This document shows, one piece after another, positions 7,573-15,719 of a DNA stretch of 64,000 bases. How positions within the stretch are numbered: the first letter of the stretch is position 1; each line of letters opens with the position of its first letter. The DNA comes from Microbacterium testaceum (GTDB taxonomy: Bacteria; Actinomycetota; Actinomycetes; Actinomycetales; Microbacteriaceae), in the NCBI RefSeq assembly GCF_020781835.1, contig NZ_JAJGNJ010000005.1, forward strand, positions 62,001 through 126,000, read 5' to 3'. The notes beneath the pieces were generated by a model. That model made no database searches, was not told where the DNA came from, and was given only the letters and a program-made list of their open reading frames with translations. Both the position numbers and the translations under genes were made by a program.

Positions 7573-8722
7573 TGTAGCGGTCGGGGCTGCGCTGGAACGA
7601 CAGGAAGAACAGCCCCGCGTTCAGCCGACCGAGGTCGGTGTTCCCATCGACGAAGTTGTAGCCGCGCCGCAGGATCCGGATGCCGCCGTTGAAGTCGGGG
7701 TGCGCGAGCCGCACGTGGCTGCGCTCGTCTATCCGCGCTTTTCCCGCGGCGTCGGTGGCGGCGAAATCAGGAGCGGTGAACTCGTCGCCGCCCGAGAGCG
7801 GCGCACCCTGCGCCTTGTCTCGGCCGACGACGCGGTCCTGCTCGGCCAGGCGTGTCCGGTCCCACGTCTCGATGAGCATGGCGATCCGTCGTGCCACGAG
7901 GTAGGACCCGCCCGCCAGCCACGCCGGACCCTCGGATGCCGAGACCCAGACGTGCTCGTCCAGCGCCGCGGTGTCGTCGGCGAGGATGTTCGCCGTGCCG
8001 TCCTTGAACCCGAAGAGGTTGCGCGGCGTGGCCTGGTCGCTCGTGGTCTTCGACGTCCGGCCGAACCCGAGCTGCGACCAGCGGATACGTGCCCGCCCGA
8101 AGGCGATGCGGCTGAGGTTGCGGATCGCGTGCACCGCCACCTGCGGGTCGTCGGCGCACGCCTGGATGCACAGGTCGCCGTCGGAACGCTCCGGGTCGAG
8201 GTCGTCCCCGAGGAACGCGGGCAGCCGCTCCAACCCCGGCGGGCGCTGGTCGGCGAGGCCGAAGCGGTCGTCGAACAACGACGGTCCGAAGCCGAACGTG
8301 ATGGTGAGGTTGCTCGCCGGCAGCCCCAGCGCCTCGCCGGTGTCGTCCGGGGGCGCCTCGGGCGAACCCCCGACGGCGCCGGTCGCACTCACCTCGAGCC
8401 CCTGCATCATGCGCGTCGCGGCGTAGGTCCAGTCCTGGAGCAGGCTCGCGAGGTCGTCACGGGTGGTGCGCGCCATCATGTCGTACGCCGCGAAGTGCAG
8501 GTGGTCCTGCACCGGCGTGGTGATGCCCGACTGGTGGATGCCATCGCCCGACACCGCGGCATCCTGCACCTGCCGTTCGCGCGCGCGGCCCAGGGCGACA
8601 CCGCCCGCGACGCCGGATCCGGCGCCGATCGCCAGTCCCGCGGCTCCTGCCCCCACCGCGAGGCCGATCAGGCCGCGACGGGAGAGGCCCGTGGCATCCG
8701 GGATCTGCTCGTTCTCGCCCAC
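7442..8722 (-). CDS. efeB: deferrochelatase / Dyp-type peroxidase EfeB
   Basis: A 426-residue heme peroxidase of the DyP family. It has a twin-arginine signal (LSRRGLIGL at about 13-21, then an Ala/Gly-rich hydrophobic stretch). The DyP hallmark FGFKDGTAN (237-245, catalytic Asp241) and SHVRLAHP (335-342, probable proximal heme His336) are present. In the EfeUOB system it is exported by Tat and oxidises Fe(II) or extracts iron from heme for delivery to the permease. It is the last gene of efeU-efeO-efeB, one base after efeO. Confidence 0.93.
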   Translation of the reverse strand: MGENEQIPDATGLSRRGLIGLAVGAGAAGLAIGAGSGVAGGVALGRARERQVQDAAVSGDGIHQSGITTPVQDHLHFAAYDMMARTTRDDLASLLQDWTYAATRMMQGLEVSATGAVGGSPEAPPDDTGEALGLPASNLTITFGFGPSLFDDRFGLADQRPPGLERLPAFLGDDLDPERSDGDLCIQACADDPQVAVHAIRNLSRIAFGRARIRWSQLGFGRTSKTTSDQATPRNLFGFKDGTANILADDTAALDEHVWVSASEGPAWLAGGSYLVARRIAMLIETWDRTRLAEQDRVVGRDKAQGAPLSGGDEFTAPDFAATDAAGKARIDERSHVRLAHPDFNGGIRILRRGYNFVDGNTDLGRLNAGLFFLSFQRSPDRYITVQRALATDAMGEYLKHVGSGLWAVPPAPAPGRSIGAGVLGD

Positions 8723-8723
8723 G

Positions 8724-9953
8724 TCACTCCAGGACGGTCACGGTGAGCTGCGAGAGCGGCTCGGCGAGCGCATTGATGAGGTCGGTGAGCCGGCGCTTGT
8801 CGTCGTCGGTCAGCTGCGCGTACGGCACGAAGCCGGCGTCGGCGGAGCCGTGGGTGGCCAGCTCGGCCTCGAGATCGGCGTACCCGGCTTCGATGCGGGT
8901 GACCAGCGACGCCCCCTTGTCGCCCTTGGACTCGGCGAAGTCGCGCACGAGCGAGAACGCCATCTTCGAGCCCTCCACGTTCGCGGCGAAGTCGTAGAGG
9001 TCGGTGCCCGACCACCAGTCCTCCTCGCCGCTGATCTTGCCCGTGGCGACCTCGTCGAGCAGGGCGATCGCACCGTTGGAGATGCCCGCGACGCCCTGGT
9101 CGTCCAGCGCCTGCTGGAACGCGTCGGAGTGGACGTAGTCGTAGAGCTCCTGGGTGTCGGAGATCAGCGTGTCGCCGTACGACGCGCGCTCGGCGGGCGT
9201 GGACGGAGCCCAATCCTCCCAGGCCGGGGTCTCGCCGTCGGCGTTGAGCGCGTCCTGCGCGGGAACCCACAGGTCCTTCTCGATGCGGTGGAAGCCGGTC
9301 CACGTCAGGCCCTCGGCGACGGCGTCGACCTCGCGGTAGTCGATGCGCGGGTCGAGGTCTCCGAGCGCCTCGGCGATCGGCTCGATGCGCTCGTAGAACG
9401 CGCGCACCCGCGGGAACTGATCGCGTGCCGCGGCATCGTCGCCGGACGCGTAGGCCGCCGCGAACGTCTGGACGGCCGGAAGCAGCTGGCCGACCTGGTC
9501 CTTGACGAACGCGGCGTAGAGGTCGATGGCCTGCTGCTTCTGCTCGGCATCCTCGCCGTCGATGGCGACCGCCTCACCGGTGACCGAGAACGCGGCACGA
9601 CCGACACCGTCACCGATCATGCCCGGCTTGCACAGGGTGAAGTAGTCGCCCGGCTGCGCCGTCACGGTCAGGCTGCGCGAGGCACCGGGAGCGACGTTCT
9701 CGACCTCGCCCACGATCCGCAGGCCGTCGGAGGCGAGCAGGTAGAACTCCGTGACCTGGTCGCCCTCGTTCCTCACGTCGAAGGCGACCGTTCCGCTGGA
9801 CGCGGTCGCCGCGGAGACGTCGCAGCCGTCGGACGTCGAGGTGACCGTCAGAGCGCCGGCGGCAGCCGCGTCGGTCTTGGCGACGCAGCCGGAGAGGAGG
9901 AGGACGGCCGCGCCGGTCGCAGCGGCTGCCGCGACGAAGCGAGTGGGGTTCAT
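8724..9953 (-). CDS. efeO: iron uptake lipoprotein EfeO
   Basis: A 409-residue lipoprotein with lipobox LLSGC (Cys23). An N-terminal cupredoxin-like domain (about 30-125) ends with CKPGM (108-112), a plausible copper/iron site. A C-terminal peptidase-M75 (imelysin-like) domain follows, with the metal-binding HRIE motif at 222-225. It binds periplasmic-side iron and passes it to EfeU. It starts at the ATG at 9953, overlapping the efeU stop by 4 bp, so the two are translationally coupled. Confidence 0.93.
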   Translation of the reverse strand: MNPTRFVAAAAATGAAVLLLSGCVAKTDAAAAGALTVTSTSDGCDVSAATASSGTVAFDVRNEGDQVTEFYLLASDGLRIVGEVENVAPGASRSLTVTAQPGDYFTLCKPGMIGDGVGRAAFSVTGEAVAIDGEDAEQKQQAIDLYAAFVKDQVGQLLPAVQTFAAAYASGDDAAARDQFPRVRAFYERIEPIAEALGDLDPRIDYREVDAVAEGLTWTGFHRIEKDLWVPAQDALNADGETPAWEDWAPSTPAERASYGDTLISDTQELYDYVHSDAFQQALDDQGVAGISNGAIALLDEVATGKISGEEDWWSGTDLYDFAANVEGSKMAFSLVRDFAESKGDKGASLVTRIEAGYADLEAELATHGSADAGFVPYAQLTDDDKRRLTDLINALAEPLSQLTVTVLE

Positions 9954-10951
9954 GATGCTCCATTCGGGTGGGCGGTGGATGCCGCGGCGGACGCGGCGCT
10001 CGACGTCGAGGTGGCGGGGGTCGGGTCCGCCGTGGTGCCTGCGGACGGGACCGGCGCGGCGGCGGGGCGGCGGTTCCCCCGCACACCACGGACGAAGAGG
10101 GGGACGACGACGGCGACGTAGACGACCCAGGCGATGACCTGCAGCCAGGTCATCTGCGGCATGAAGCCGATCGTGGCCTGGAGGAGCGCGGCGAGGCCGC
10201 CGCTCGGCGCGATCACGGCGGACAGGTCGAAGGCCCAGCCGAAGGGGAAACCGACCCAGCCGATGGCGACGGCACCGGTCGTCGGGTCGATCGGGGCGCC
10301 GGCTCCGAACGGGCCGGGCAGCGCACCGCCTTCCTGCAGGTCGTGGATCGCATAGGCGAGCACCCCGGCGGCGACGACGACGAGGAAACCGCCCGTCCAA
10401 GTGAAGAAACGGCCGAGGTTCAGCCGCAGCATTCCGCGAGCGATGAGCCACCCGAGCAGTACGGCGACGGCGAGCCCGACGAGGGCCCCGACCAGGGCGA
10501 CCGGCTTGTCCCCGAACCCCTGCACCATCGACCACAGCAGCAGCGTCGTCTCCACTCCCTCGCGGGCGACCGAGACGAAGCCGACGACGACGAGGGCCCA
10601 CACCCCGCCCCGAAGGGCACGATCGATCCCGCCCTCGAGGCCGGATTTGAGCGTGCGCCCCGCCTTCTGCATCCAGAAGATCATCCAGGTCACCATCGCC
10701 ACCGCGAGAAGCGAGAGCCCTCCGCCGATCAGTTCCTGCGCCTCGAAGGTCAGGGCGTACGCGCCGAACGTGAAGATTGCGCCGATGACCACGGCCAGCA
10801 CGATCGCGAGGCCCACGCCGACCCACAGGCGCGGCAGGGCGTCTCGCCTCCCGAGCTTGGTGAGGTAGGCGACCAGAATGCCCACGACGAGGGCGGCTTC
10901 CAGCCCCTCACGCAGCCCGATGACGAACGGAGCGAAGAAGGAGGCAAGCAC
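9950..10951 (-). CDS. efeU: iron permease EfeU (FTR1 family)
   Basis: A 333-residue membrane protein with two REGLE-type motifs, REGLE (14-18) and REGVE (130-134), that bind iron in Ftr1/EfeU permeases, and about seven hydrophobic segments. The C-terminal ~50 residues are an Ala/Thr/Ser/Pro-rich tail. It starts at a GTG. It is the first gene of the efeUOB operon, with an iron-box-like site 75-92 bp upstream, so repression by a DtxR/IdeR-type regulator when iron is plentiful is likely. Confidence 0.93.
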   Translation of the reverse strand: MLASFFAPFVIGLREGLEAALVVGILVAYLTKLGRRDALPRLWVGVGLAIVLAVVIGAIFTFGAYALTFEAQELIGGGLSLLAVAMVTWMIFWMQKAGRTLKSGLEGGIDRALRGGVWALVVVGFVSVAREGVETTLLLWSMVQGFGDKPVALVGALVGLAVAVLLGWLIARGMLRLNLGRFFTWTGGFLVVVAAGVLAYAIHDLQEGGALPGPFGAGAPIDPTTGAVAIGWVGFPFGWAFDLSAVIAPSGGLAALLQATIGFMPQMTWLQVIAWVVYVAVVVPLFVRGVRGNRRPAAAPVPSAGTTADPTPATSTSSAASAAASTAHPNGAS

Positions 10952-11024
10952 GAGCGGAGACCGACTTTCGGGGATTCGGGCGGATGCCGCGGCAGTGCGG
11001 ATGAGTAAGGACAGCGCGGATAGG

Positions 11025-11043
11025 TAAGGACAGCCTCACCTGA
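11025..11043 (-). promoter_or_regulatory. DtxR/IdeR-like iron box
   Basis: TAAGGACAGCCTCACCTGA matches 13 of 19 positions of the IdeR/DtxR consensus TTAGGTTAGGCTAACCTAA, by eye. It lies upstream of efeU. A GTAAGGACAGC half-copy 19 bp to the left suggests a second, weaker site, as when two dimers bind. Confidence 0.6.
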
Positions 11044-11096
11044 CCCAGCCACATTACGCAATCCGGCCTCCTCCTCGCACCCCACCGATTGGCGGT

Positions 11097-11122
11097 TCAC
11101 CCCCGCCGATCGGCGGGGGTGA
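11097..11122. promoter_or_regulatory. perfect 26-bp palindrome
   Basis: The left half TCACCCCCGCCGA is followed immediately by its exact reverse complement. It is midway between the divergent efeU and oxygenase starts, too far from either stop to be a terminator. It could be an operator or an extruding hairpin. Confidence 0.5.
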
Positions 11123-11306
11123 GCGTTCCGCGATTCCGCCCGGTCCGGGGCGTCACATTCTGATCGAGCGGAAGGAATCACCTCCCGACCGGGAGAATCC
11201 GCCCCAGAGCGGATGCCGTCTCCGGGGAATCGCACGATCCGGGCCGACGGCGAGCTCGGCGGCGGTAACCGTCGGCAACATTCGCATTGCACCGCCCCGA
11301 GCCACT

Positions 11307-11312
11307 TAGCCT
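11307..11312 (+). promoter_or_regulatory. -10 element of the oxygenase gene
   Basis: TAGCCT, six bases before the ATG at 11319; no ribosome site, so a leaderless mRNA is expected. Confidence 0.6.
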
Positions 11313-11318
11313 CGGTTC

Positions 11319-12335
11319 ATGTCCGAGCTGAACCTCCCGATCCTCGACCTCTCGCTCCTCGACCAGGGGCCCGAGTCCGCCGCTCGTTTCCGCGACGAAC
11401 TGCGCACCGCCACCCGCGACGTGGGCTTCTTCTACCTCACCGGCACCGGCATCAGCCCCGAGCTGGAGGCGCGCCTGCTGCAGGCCGCGAAGGACTTCTT
11501 CGCCCTTCCCGAAGCCGACAAGCTCGCGATCGAGAACCTCACCAGTCCGCACTTCCGCGGGTACACCCGCGTCGGCGGCGAGCTCACGCAGGGCCGTGTC
11601 GACTGGCGCGAGCAGATCGACATCGGACCGGAACGCGAGGCGATCACGGACCCCGACGGCCCGGGCTACAACCGTCTCGTGGGCCCCAATCTCTGGCCCG
11701 CCGCGCAGCCGGAACTGCGCGAGGTCGTCACCGAGTGGCACGACCGGCTCACCGAGATCGCGCGGACGCTCCTGCGCGCCTGGGCCGTCTCGCTCGGCGC
11801 CGAAGAGGAGTACTTCGACCGCCACTTCGGCGACCCGCAGACCCTCATCAAGATCGTGCGCTACCCCGGCAAGGACGACCCCGAGCCGCAGCAGGGCGTC
11901 GGCGCCCACAAGGACTCCGGCGTTCTCACACTGCTGTGGGTGGAGCCCGGCAAGGGCGGCCTGCAGGTTCTGCGCGACGGGGAGTGGGTCGATGCTCCCC
12001 CGGTGGCCGGCGCCTTCGTCGTCAACATCGGCGAGCTGCTCGAGTACGCCACCCAGGGCTACCTCACGGCGACGAACCACCGCGTGATCTCGCCGCGGTA
12101 CCCGGACGAGCGCATCTCGGTCCCGTTCTTCTTCAACCCGGCGCTGGACGCCGTGCTGCCGATCATCGACCTGCCGGACGAGCTCGCCGCCGAGACCCGC
12201 GGCGTCTCGCAGGACCCGACGAACCCGATCTACGCCACGTACGGGGAGAACGCCCTGAAGTCGCGGCTGCGCGCTCACCCCGATGTCGCCGAGAGGTGGC
12301 ATCCGGATCTGCTCGCCGCGCGCGCGGCCTCCTGA
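11319..12335 (+). CDS. 2-oxoglutarate/Fe(II) oxygenase, isopenicillin-N-synthase-like
   Basis: A 338-residue member of the DIOX_N plus 2OG-FeII_Oxy family. The iron triad is visible as H197 and D199 (GAHKDSG) and H254 (ATNHRVI), and the co-substrate pair as R265 and S267 (ERISVPF). It is cytosolic and oxidises an unknown small molecule. Its position opposite an iron importer, with an iron box between, makes iron-linked control plausible. A second, distinct family member lies at 29270-30256. Confidence 0.88.
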   Translation: MSELNLPILDLSLLDQGPESAARFRDELRTATRDVGFFYLTGTGISPELEARLLQAAKDFFALPEADKLAIENLTSPHFRGYTRVGGELTQGRVDWREQIDIGPEREAITDPDGPGYNRLVGPNLWPAAQPELREVVTEWHDRLTEIARTLLRAWAVSLGAEEEYFDRHFGDPQTLIKIVRYPGKDDPEPQQGVGAHKDSGVLTLLWVEPGKGGLQVLRDGEWVDAPPVAGAFVVNIGELLEYATQGYLTATNHRVISPRYPDERISVPFFFNPALDAVLPIIDLPDELAAETRGVSQDPTNPIYATYGENALKSRLRAHPDVAERWHPDLLAARAAS

Positions 12336-12370
12336 GCAGCCCCGGGGCGGCCGCTTTCCCGCCACGCCTC

Positions 12371-12451
12371 CCCACGCATGCATAAACGCGATCTGCGCGC
12401 ATAAACACGACCACCTCGTGTTTATGCGCGCAGATCGCGTTTATGCGTGGG
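12371..12451. repeat. long intergenic inverted repeat (CGCATAAAC family, copy 1)
   Basis: Two 36-nt arms complement each other apart from an extra ATGC in the left arm (12371-12410 pairs with 12416-12451), around the 5-nt loop CCACC. Each arm carries GCATAAAC twice. A related element is at 14548-14620. It sits between a convergent oxygenase gene and rpsO. Confidence 0.8.
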
Positions 12452-12473
12452 GTCGGCACGCCCGGGAATGACG

Positions 12474-12502
12474 AAGGCCGCCCCACACCGTGGGGCGGCC
12501 TT
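12474..12502 (-). terminator. rpsO terminator
   Basis: AAGGCCGCCCCA and TGGGGCGGCCTT form a 12-bp perfect stem with a short loop (CACCG), 36 bp beyond the rpsO stop. Confidence 0.8.
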
Positions 12503-12537
12503 CCAAGAATGTTTTGCGCGATTGAACGCTGGTGCGC

Positions 12538-12807
12538 TTAGCGACGCAGACCGAGACGCTCGATGAGCGAGCGGTAACGGTTGATGTCGACCTCCTGCAG
12601 GTAACCCAGCAGGCGACGGCGCTGACCGACGAGCAGGAACAGGCCACGGCGCGAGTGGTGGTCGTGCTTGTGTGCCTTGAGGTGCTCGGTGAGGTCCTTG
12701 ATGCGCTGCGTCAGCATCGCGACCTGCACCTCGGGGGATCCGGTGTCACCGGGGTGCGTCGCGTACTCTTCGATGATCGCCTTCTTGACGTCCGCTTCGA
12801 GTGCCAT
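12538..12807 (-). CDS. rpsO: 30S ribosomal protein S15
   Basis: An 89-residue, full-length S15 with the family signature around [17 protein letters not shown] and [20 protein letters not shown]. It binds 16S rRNA in the platform during early small-subunit assembly. The start MALEAD is standard. In many bacteria S15 represses its own mRNA; no specific structure was resolved here. pnp, often downstream, is not present. Confidence 0.97.
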   Translation of the reverse strand: MALEADVKKAIIEEYATHPGDTGSPEVQVAMLTQRIKDLTEHLKAHKHDHHSRRGLFLLVGQRRRLLGYLQEVDINRYRSLIERLGLRR

Positions 12808-12960
12808 AGATGGGATCCCCTTCCTCTTGTTGCGCGGCGCCCGACGCCTGATGCGTGGGCTCTCTTTATCCGCGGCCGATCCAACGGCAACCGCATGAGT
12901 CTACCAGCATCCGGATGCCATCGCCCACCGCCGCCGAAGCCCGCGACCCGCGCGGTGGCG

Positions 12961-12966
12961 TAGCCT
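12961..12966 (+). promoter_or_regulatory. -10 element of the DUF167/MFS operon
   Basis: TAGCCT, six bases before the GTG at 12973. Confidence 0.6.
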
Positions 12967-12972
12967 CGACGA

Positions 12973-13194
12973 GTGCAGATCACCGTCCGTGTCAGGCCGG
13001 GCAGCCGGCGCGGCCCCCTCGTCGAGGACGGACCCGACGGCCTCGTCGTGCACGTGCGCGAGCGCGCGGCCGAAGGAGCGGCGAACACGGGCGTCGTTCG
13101 CGCCCTCGCCGAACATTTCGGCGTCGCGCCCCGCGACGTGGAGATCGTGCGCGGGCACACCGCGCGCATCAAGCGCGTCGAGGTCGGAGCGTGA
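12973..13194 (+). CDS. DUF167 (YggU-like) family protein
   Basis: A 73-residue protein with the DUF167 pattern: MQITVRVRPGSRR at the start, VHVRERAAEGAANTGVVRALAE in the middle, and the RGHTARIKRVEV end. The fold is known but the molecular role is not. Its stop overlaps the start of the following exporter gene (GTGA), so the two are coupled. Confidence 0.85.
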   Translation: MQITVRVRPGSRRGPLVEDGPDGLVVHVRERAAEGAANTGVVRALAEHFGVAPRDVEIVRGHTARIKRVEVGA

Positions 13195-14492
13195 GCCGCC
13201 GCAGCGCTTTCATCGACCTGCGTCCGCTCACCACCTCCCCCGCGTTCGCGCGCCTGTGGATCGGCTCGACGCTGTCGGGCATGGGCGGCCAGCTGACGGT
13301 CGTGGCCGTCATGCTGCATGTGTTCGAACTGACCCAGAGCACCTTCGACGTGTCGATGATCGCCGTCGCAGGTCTCGTCCCCATGGTGCTCGCGGGTCTG
13401 TACGGCGGGATGCTGGCGGATGCCTTCGACCGCCGCACCGTCGCGCTGCTCGCCGCCTCGGTGACGTTCGTCTCCACGGCGCTGCTGGCCGCCCTGGCGT
13501 GGACGGGCCTGGAGAACGTGGCATCCCTGTTCGTGCTCAGCGTCGTCAATTCGGCCGCGAACTCGATCGTGATGGCCACGCGGTCGGCGATCACGCCGCG
13601 GCTGCTCCCCCGCGAGCTGCTCCCCGCCGCGGCGGCGCTGCAGGGCGTCACGGTGGGGATCATGGTCATGGCGGGGCCGGCCCTCGCCGGCGTCCTCGTC
13701 GCGTTCGCGGGCTACGCGTGGACGTATTCGCTGGACGTCCTGCTGATGACGTCGCTGTTCCTCGGCCTGTGGTCGCTGCCGCGGCTGCGTCCCGAGGGCG
13801 AGATCGTGCGGCCGGGGCTGGAGTCCTTCCGCGACGGGGCGCGATTCCTGCGCCGGGCGCCCAACATCCGCCTGCAGTACCTGCTCGACATCACCGCGAT
13901 GACCTTCGGGCAGCCCGTCGCCCTGTTCCCCGCGATCGGCGCCGTTCTGCTGGGCGGCGGCGCCATCACGACCGGTGTCCTGACCGCCGCGGTCGCGGCG
14001 GGGGCGTTCCTGTCGAGCCTGTTCTCAGGACCCGTCGGCCGGGTGCGCCGCCAGGGGCTGGGGATCGAACGGGCGATCCAGGTCTACGGCCTCTCGATCG
14101 GCGCATTCGGACTGGTGCTGCTCGCGGCGGCCGGGGGGTGGATGCGCCCCCCGTCCACCGACGAGGGCTCCGGGGCGATCCTCCTCATCGTGCTCGCGGC
14201 GATCGCGCTGGCGGTCTCGGGGGCGGCCGACAACGTCAGCGCCATCTATCGGTCGACGATGATGCAGGCGGCGGTCCCGGATGCCATGCGCGGACGCCTC
14301 CAGGGCATCTTCATCGTCGTGGTGGCCGGTGGTCCGCGCGTCGGCGCGCTCTACGCCGGCACGCTCGCGACACTGACGTCTCTGTGGGTTCCACCGCTTC
14401 TCGGCGGCATCCTGATCCTCGCCCTCGTCGGACTCCTCGTGCGCCTCTCCCCGCGGTTCCGACAGTACGACGCCCTGAACCCGCAACCCTGA
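13191..14492 (+). CDS. MFS transporter (EntS/MFS_3-like exporter)
   Basis: A 433-residue, 12-segment major facilitator. The loop after helix 2 contains GGMLADAFDRRTVALL (the G-x-x-x-D-R-x-x-R type motif A), and helices 4-5 contain NSIVMATRSAITPRLLPRELLPAA. It resembles EntS-like exporters of siderophores or drugs; the substrate is not deducible. It starts at the GTG at 13191 inside the stop of the DUF167 gene. Confidence 0.85.
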   Translation: MSRRSAFIDLRPLTTSPAFARLWIGSTLSGMGGQLTVVAVMLHVFELTQSTFDVSMIAVAGLVPMVLAGLYGGMLADAFDRRTVALLAASVTFVSTALLAALAWTGLENVASLFVLSVVNSAANSIVMATRSAITPRLLPRELLPAAAALQGVTVGIMVMAGPALAGVLVAFAGYAWTYSLDVLLMTSLFLGLWSLPRLRPEGEIVRPGLESFRDGARFLRRAPNIRLQYLLDITAMTFGQPVALFPAIGAVLLGGGAITTGVLTAAVAAGAFLSSLFSGPVGRVRRQGLGIERAIQVYGLSIGAFGLVLLAAAGGWMRPPSTDEGSGAILLIVLAAIALAVSGAADNVSAIYRSTMMQAAVPDAMRGRLQGIFIVVVAGGPRVGALYAGTLATLTSLWVPPLLGGILILALVGLLVRLSPRFRQYDALNPQP

Positions 14493-14547
14493 CCTCCCCC
14501 CCCTCACGCCTTCGGCCCCCTTCCGTCGTCGGCGAGCGGGGTGCCCG

Positions 14548-14620
14548 CACGCATAAACGCCATCCGCGCGCATAAACGCGGTGTCATCGCGTTTATGCGC
14601 GTCAGAAGCGTTTATGCGTG
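14548..14620. repeat. long intergenic inverted repeat (CGCATAAAC family, copy 2)
   Basis: 33-nt arms (14548-14580 and 14588-14620) around the 7-nt loop GTGTCAT. The outer 13 and inner 14 bases of the arms pair perfectly, with a mismatched six-base bulge between. Each arm has two GCATAAACGC units. It lies between two + strand transporter genes and shares sequence and design with the element at 12371-12451. Confidence 0.8.
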
Positions 14621-14716
14621 GGCGCCGGGCCGCGCGCCCCGCGCACCGGACACCGCAGCGGCAGCGGATTCCCGCCGTCGCGGTCGGCAGGGCCGCGCGA
14701 TGTCGTACCCGGGGCC

Positions 14717-14722
14717 TAAGGT
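14717..14722 (+). promoter_or_regulatory. -10 element of the EamA gene
   Basis: TAAGGT, six bases before the GTG at 14729. Confidence 0.55.
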
Positions 14723-14728
14723 CGGGGC

Positions 14729-15655
14729 GTGGCATCCGCTCCCTCCCCCGTCTCCCCCTCCCCCGTCTCGGTGACGGTCCAGTTCGTGCTGACCGGCATC
14801 GTGTGGGGGTCGAGCTTCCTCTTCATCGCGGTCGCGCTCACGGGCATGACGCCCGCGCAGGTCGCCGGGGGCCGGCTGCTGTTCGGTGCGCTCGCCCTCG
14901 CCGCGGTCGTCGCGGTCCGGCGGGAACGGATGCCGCGCAGCCTGCGCGTCTGGGCGCACCTGTGCGTCCTGGGGGTGACGTTCTGCGTCGTGCCGTTCCT
15001 GCTGTTCGCGTGGGCGGAGCAGCACGTCTCCTCGGGCCTGGCGAGCATCTTCAACGCCACGACCCCGATCATGACCGCGATCATGGCGTGGGCCGTCTTC
15101 CGCGTGGAGCGGCTGCGGCCCGGCCAGTTGCTCGGGATCGCCGTCGGCATCCTCGGGGTCGTCGTCATCATCGCGCCCGGTGCTGCCGCGGACATCGGAG
15201 GCAGCACGGTCGCGCAGCTCGCCCTCCTGGGCGCCACCGCGTGCTACGGCTTCAGCCTGGCGTACATGCGCCGTTTCCTCGGGGACACCGGCCTGTCGGG
15301 CATCGCCTTCGCCTTCGGATACATCGGCCCCGCGGCGGCGCTGATGCTGCTGCTGTCCCCCGTGATCCTCGCCGAGCCGATGCGACCGACCCCGGCCGCC
15401 CTCGCCAGCATCGTCGCGCTCGGCGTGCTCGGCACCGGTCTCGCCTACGTCTGGAGCCAGAACACCCTGCGGGCGTGGGGGCCCACGCGCGCCTCGACGG
15501 TGACCTACATCACGCCCGTGGTCGGCGTCGCCCTCGGCATCCTGGTGCTGGGCGAACGGCTCACCTGGAACGAGCCGGCGGGCGCGGTCGTCGTCTTCCT
15601 CGGCATCCTGCTGGTGCAGGAGCGCGTGCGTCTCGGGCGTCGCGCGCGCGCCTGA
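14729..15655 (+). CDS. EamA (DMT) family transporter
   Basis: A 308-residue protein with ten hydrophobic helices in two tandem EamA repeats (about 15-140 and 160-300). Typical features are GIVWGSSFLFIAVAL and AEQHVSSGLASIFNATTPI in the first repeat, and GPTRASTVTYITPVVGVALG with LGERLTWNEPAGA in the second. It probably exports an amino acid or other metabolite (RhaT/YdcZ-like superfamily); the substrate is unknown. It starts at a GTG and is predicted leaderless. Confidence 0.88.
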   Translation: MASAPSPVSPSPVSVTVQFVLTGIVWGSSFLFIAVALTGMTPAQVAGGRLLFGALALAAVVAVRRERMPRSLRVWAHLCVLGVTFCVVPFLLFAWAEQHVSSGLASIFNATTPIMTAIMAWAVFRVERLRPGQLLGIAVGILGVVVIIAPGAAADIGGSTVAQLALLGATACYGFSLAYMRRFLGDTGLSGIAFAFGYIGPAAALMLLLSPVILAEPMRPTPAALASIVALGVLGTGLAYVWSQNTLRAWGPTRASTVTYITPVVGVALGILVLGERLTWNEPAGAVVVFLGILLVQERVRLGRRARA

Positions 15656-15673
15656 GGCCTCCCCGTACGACGA

Positions 15674-15703
15674 GGGCCCCGGATGCCGTGGCATCCGGGG
15701 CCC
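15674..15703. terminator. bidirectional terminator between EamA and YceI genes
   Basis: GGGCCCCGGATGCC and its exact reverse complement form a 14-bp stem with a 2-nt gap, between two converging genes. Confidence 0.8.
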
Positions 15704-15719
15704 CGAAGAGCTCGGGCGA

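Larger units (their letters stand above)
10952..11318. other. 367-bp divergent promoter region between efeU and an oxygenase gene
   Basis: Non-coding. Reading rightwards it has two copies of GTAAGGACAGC (11005-11015 and 11024-11034), of which the second is part of an iron-box-like palindrome, then a perfect 26-bp palindrome (11097-11122), then a leaderless promoter for the oxygenase gene. Confidence 0.6.
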
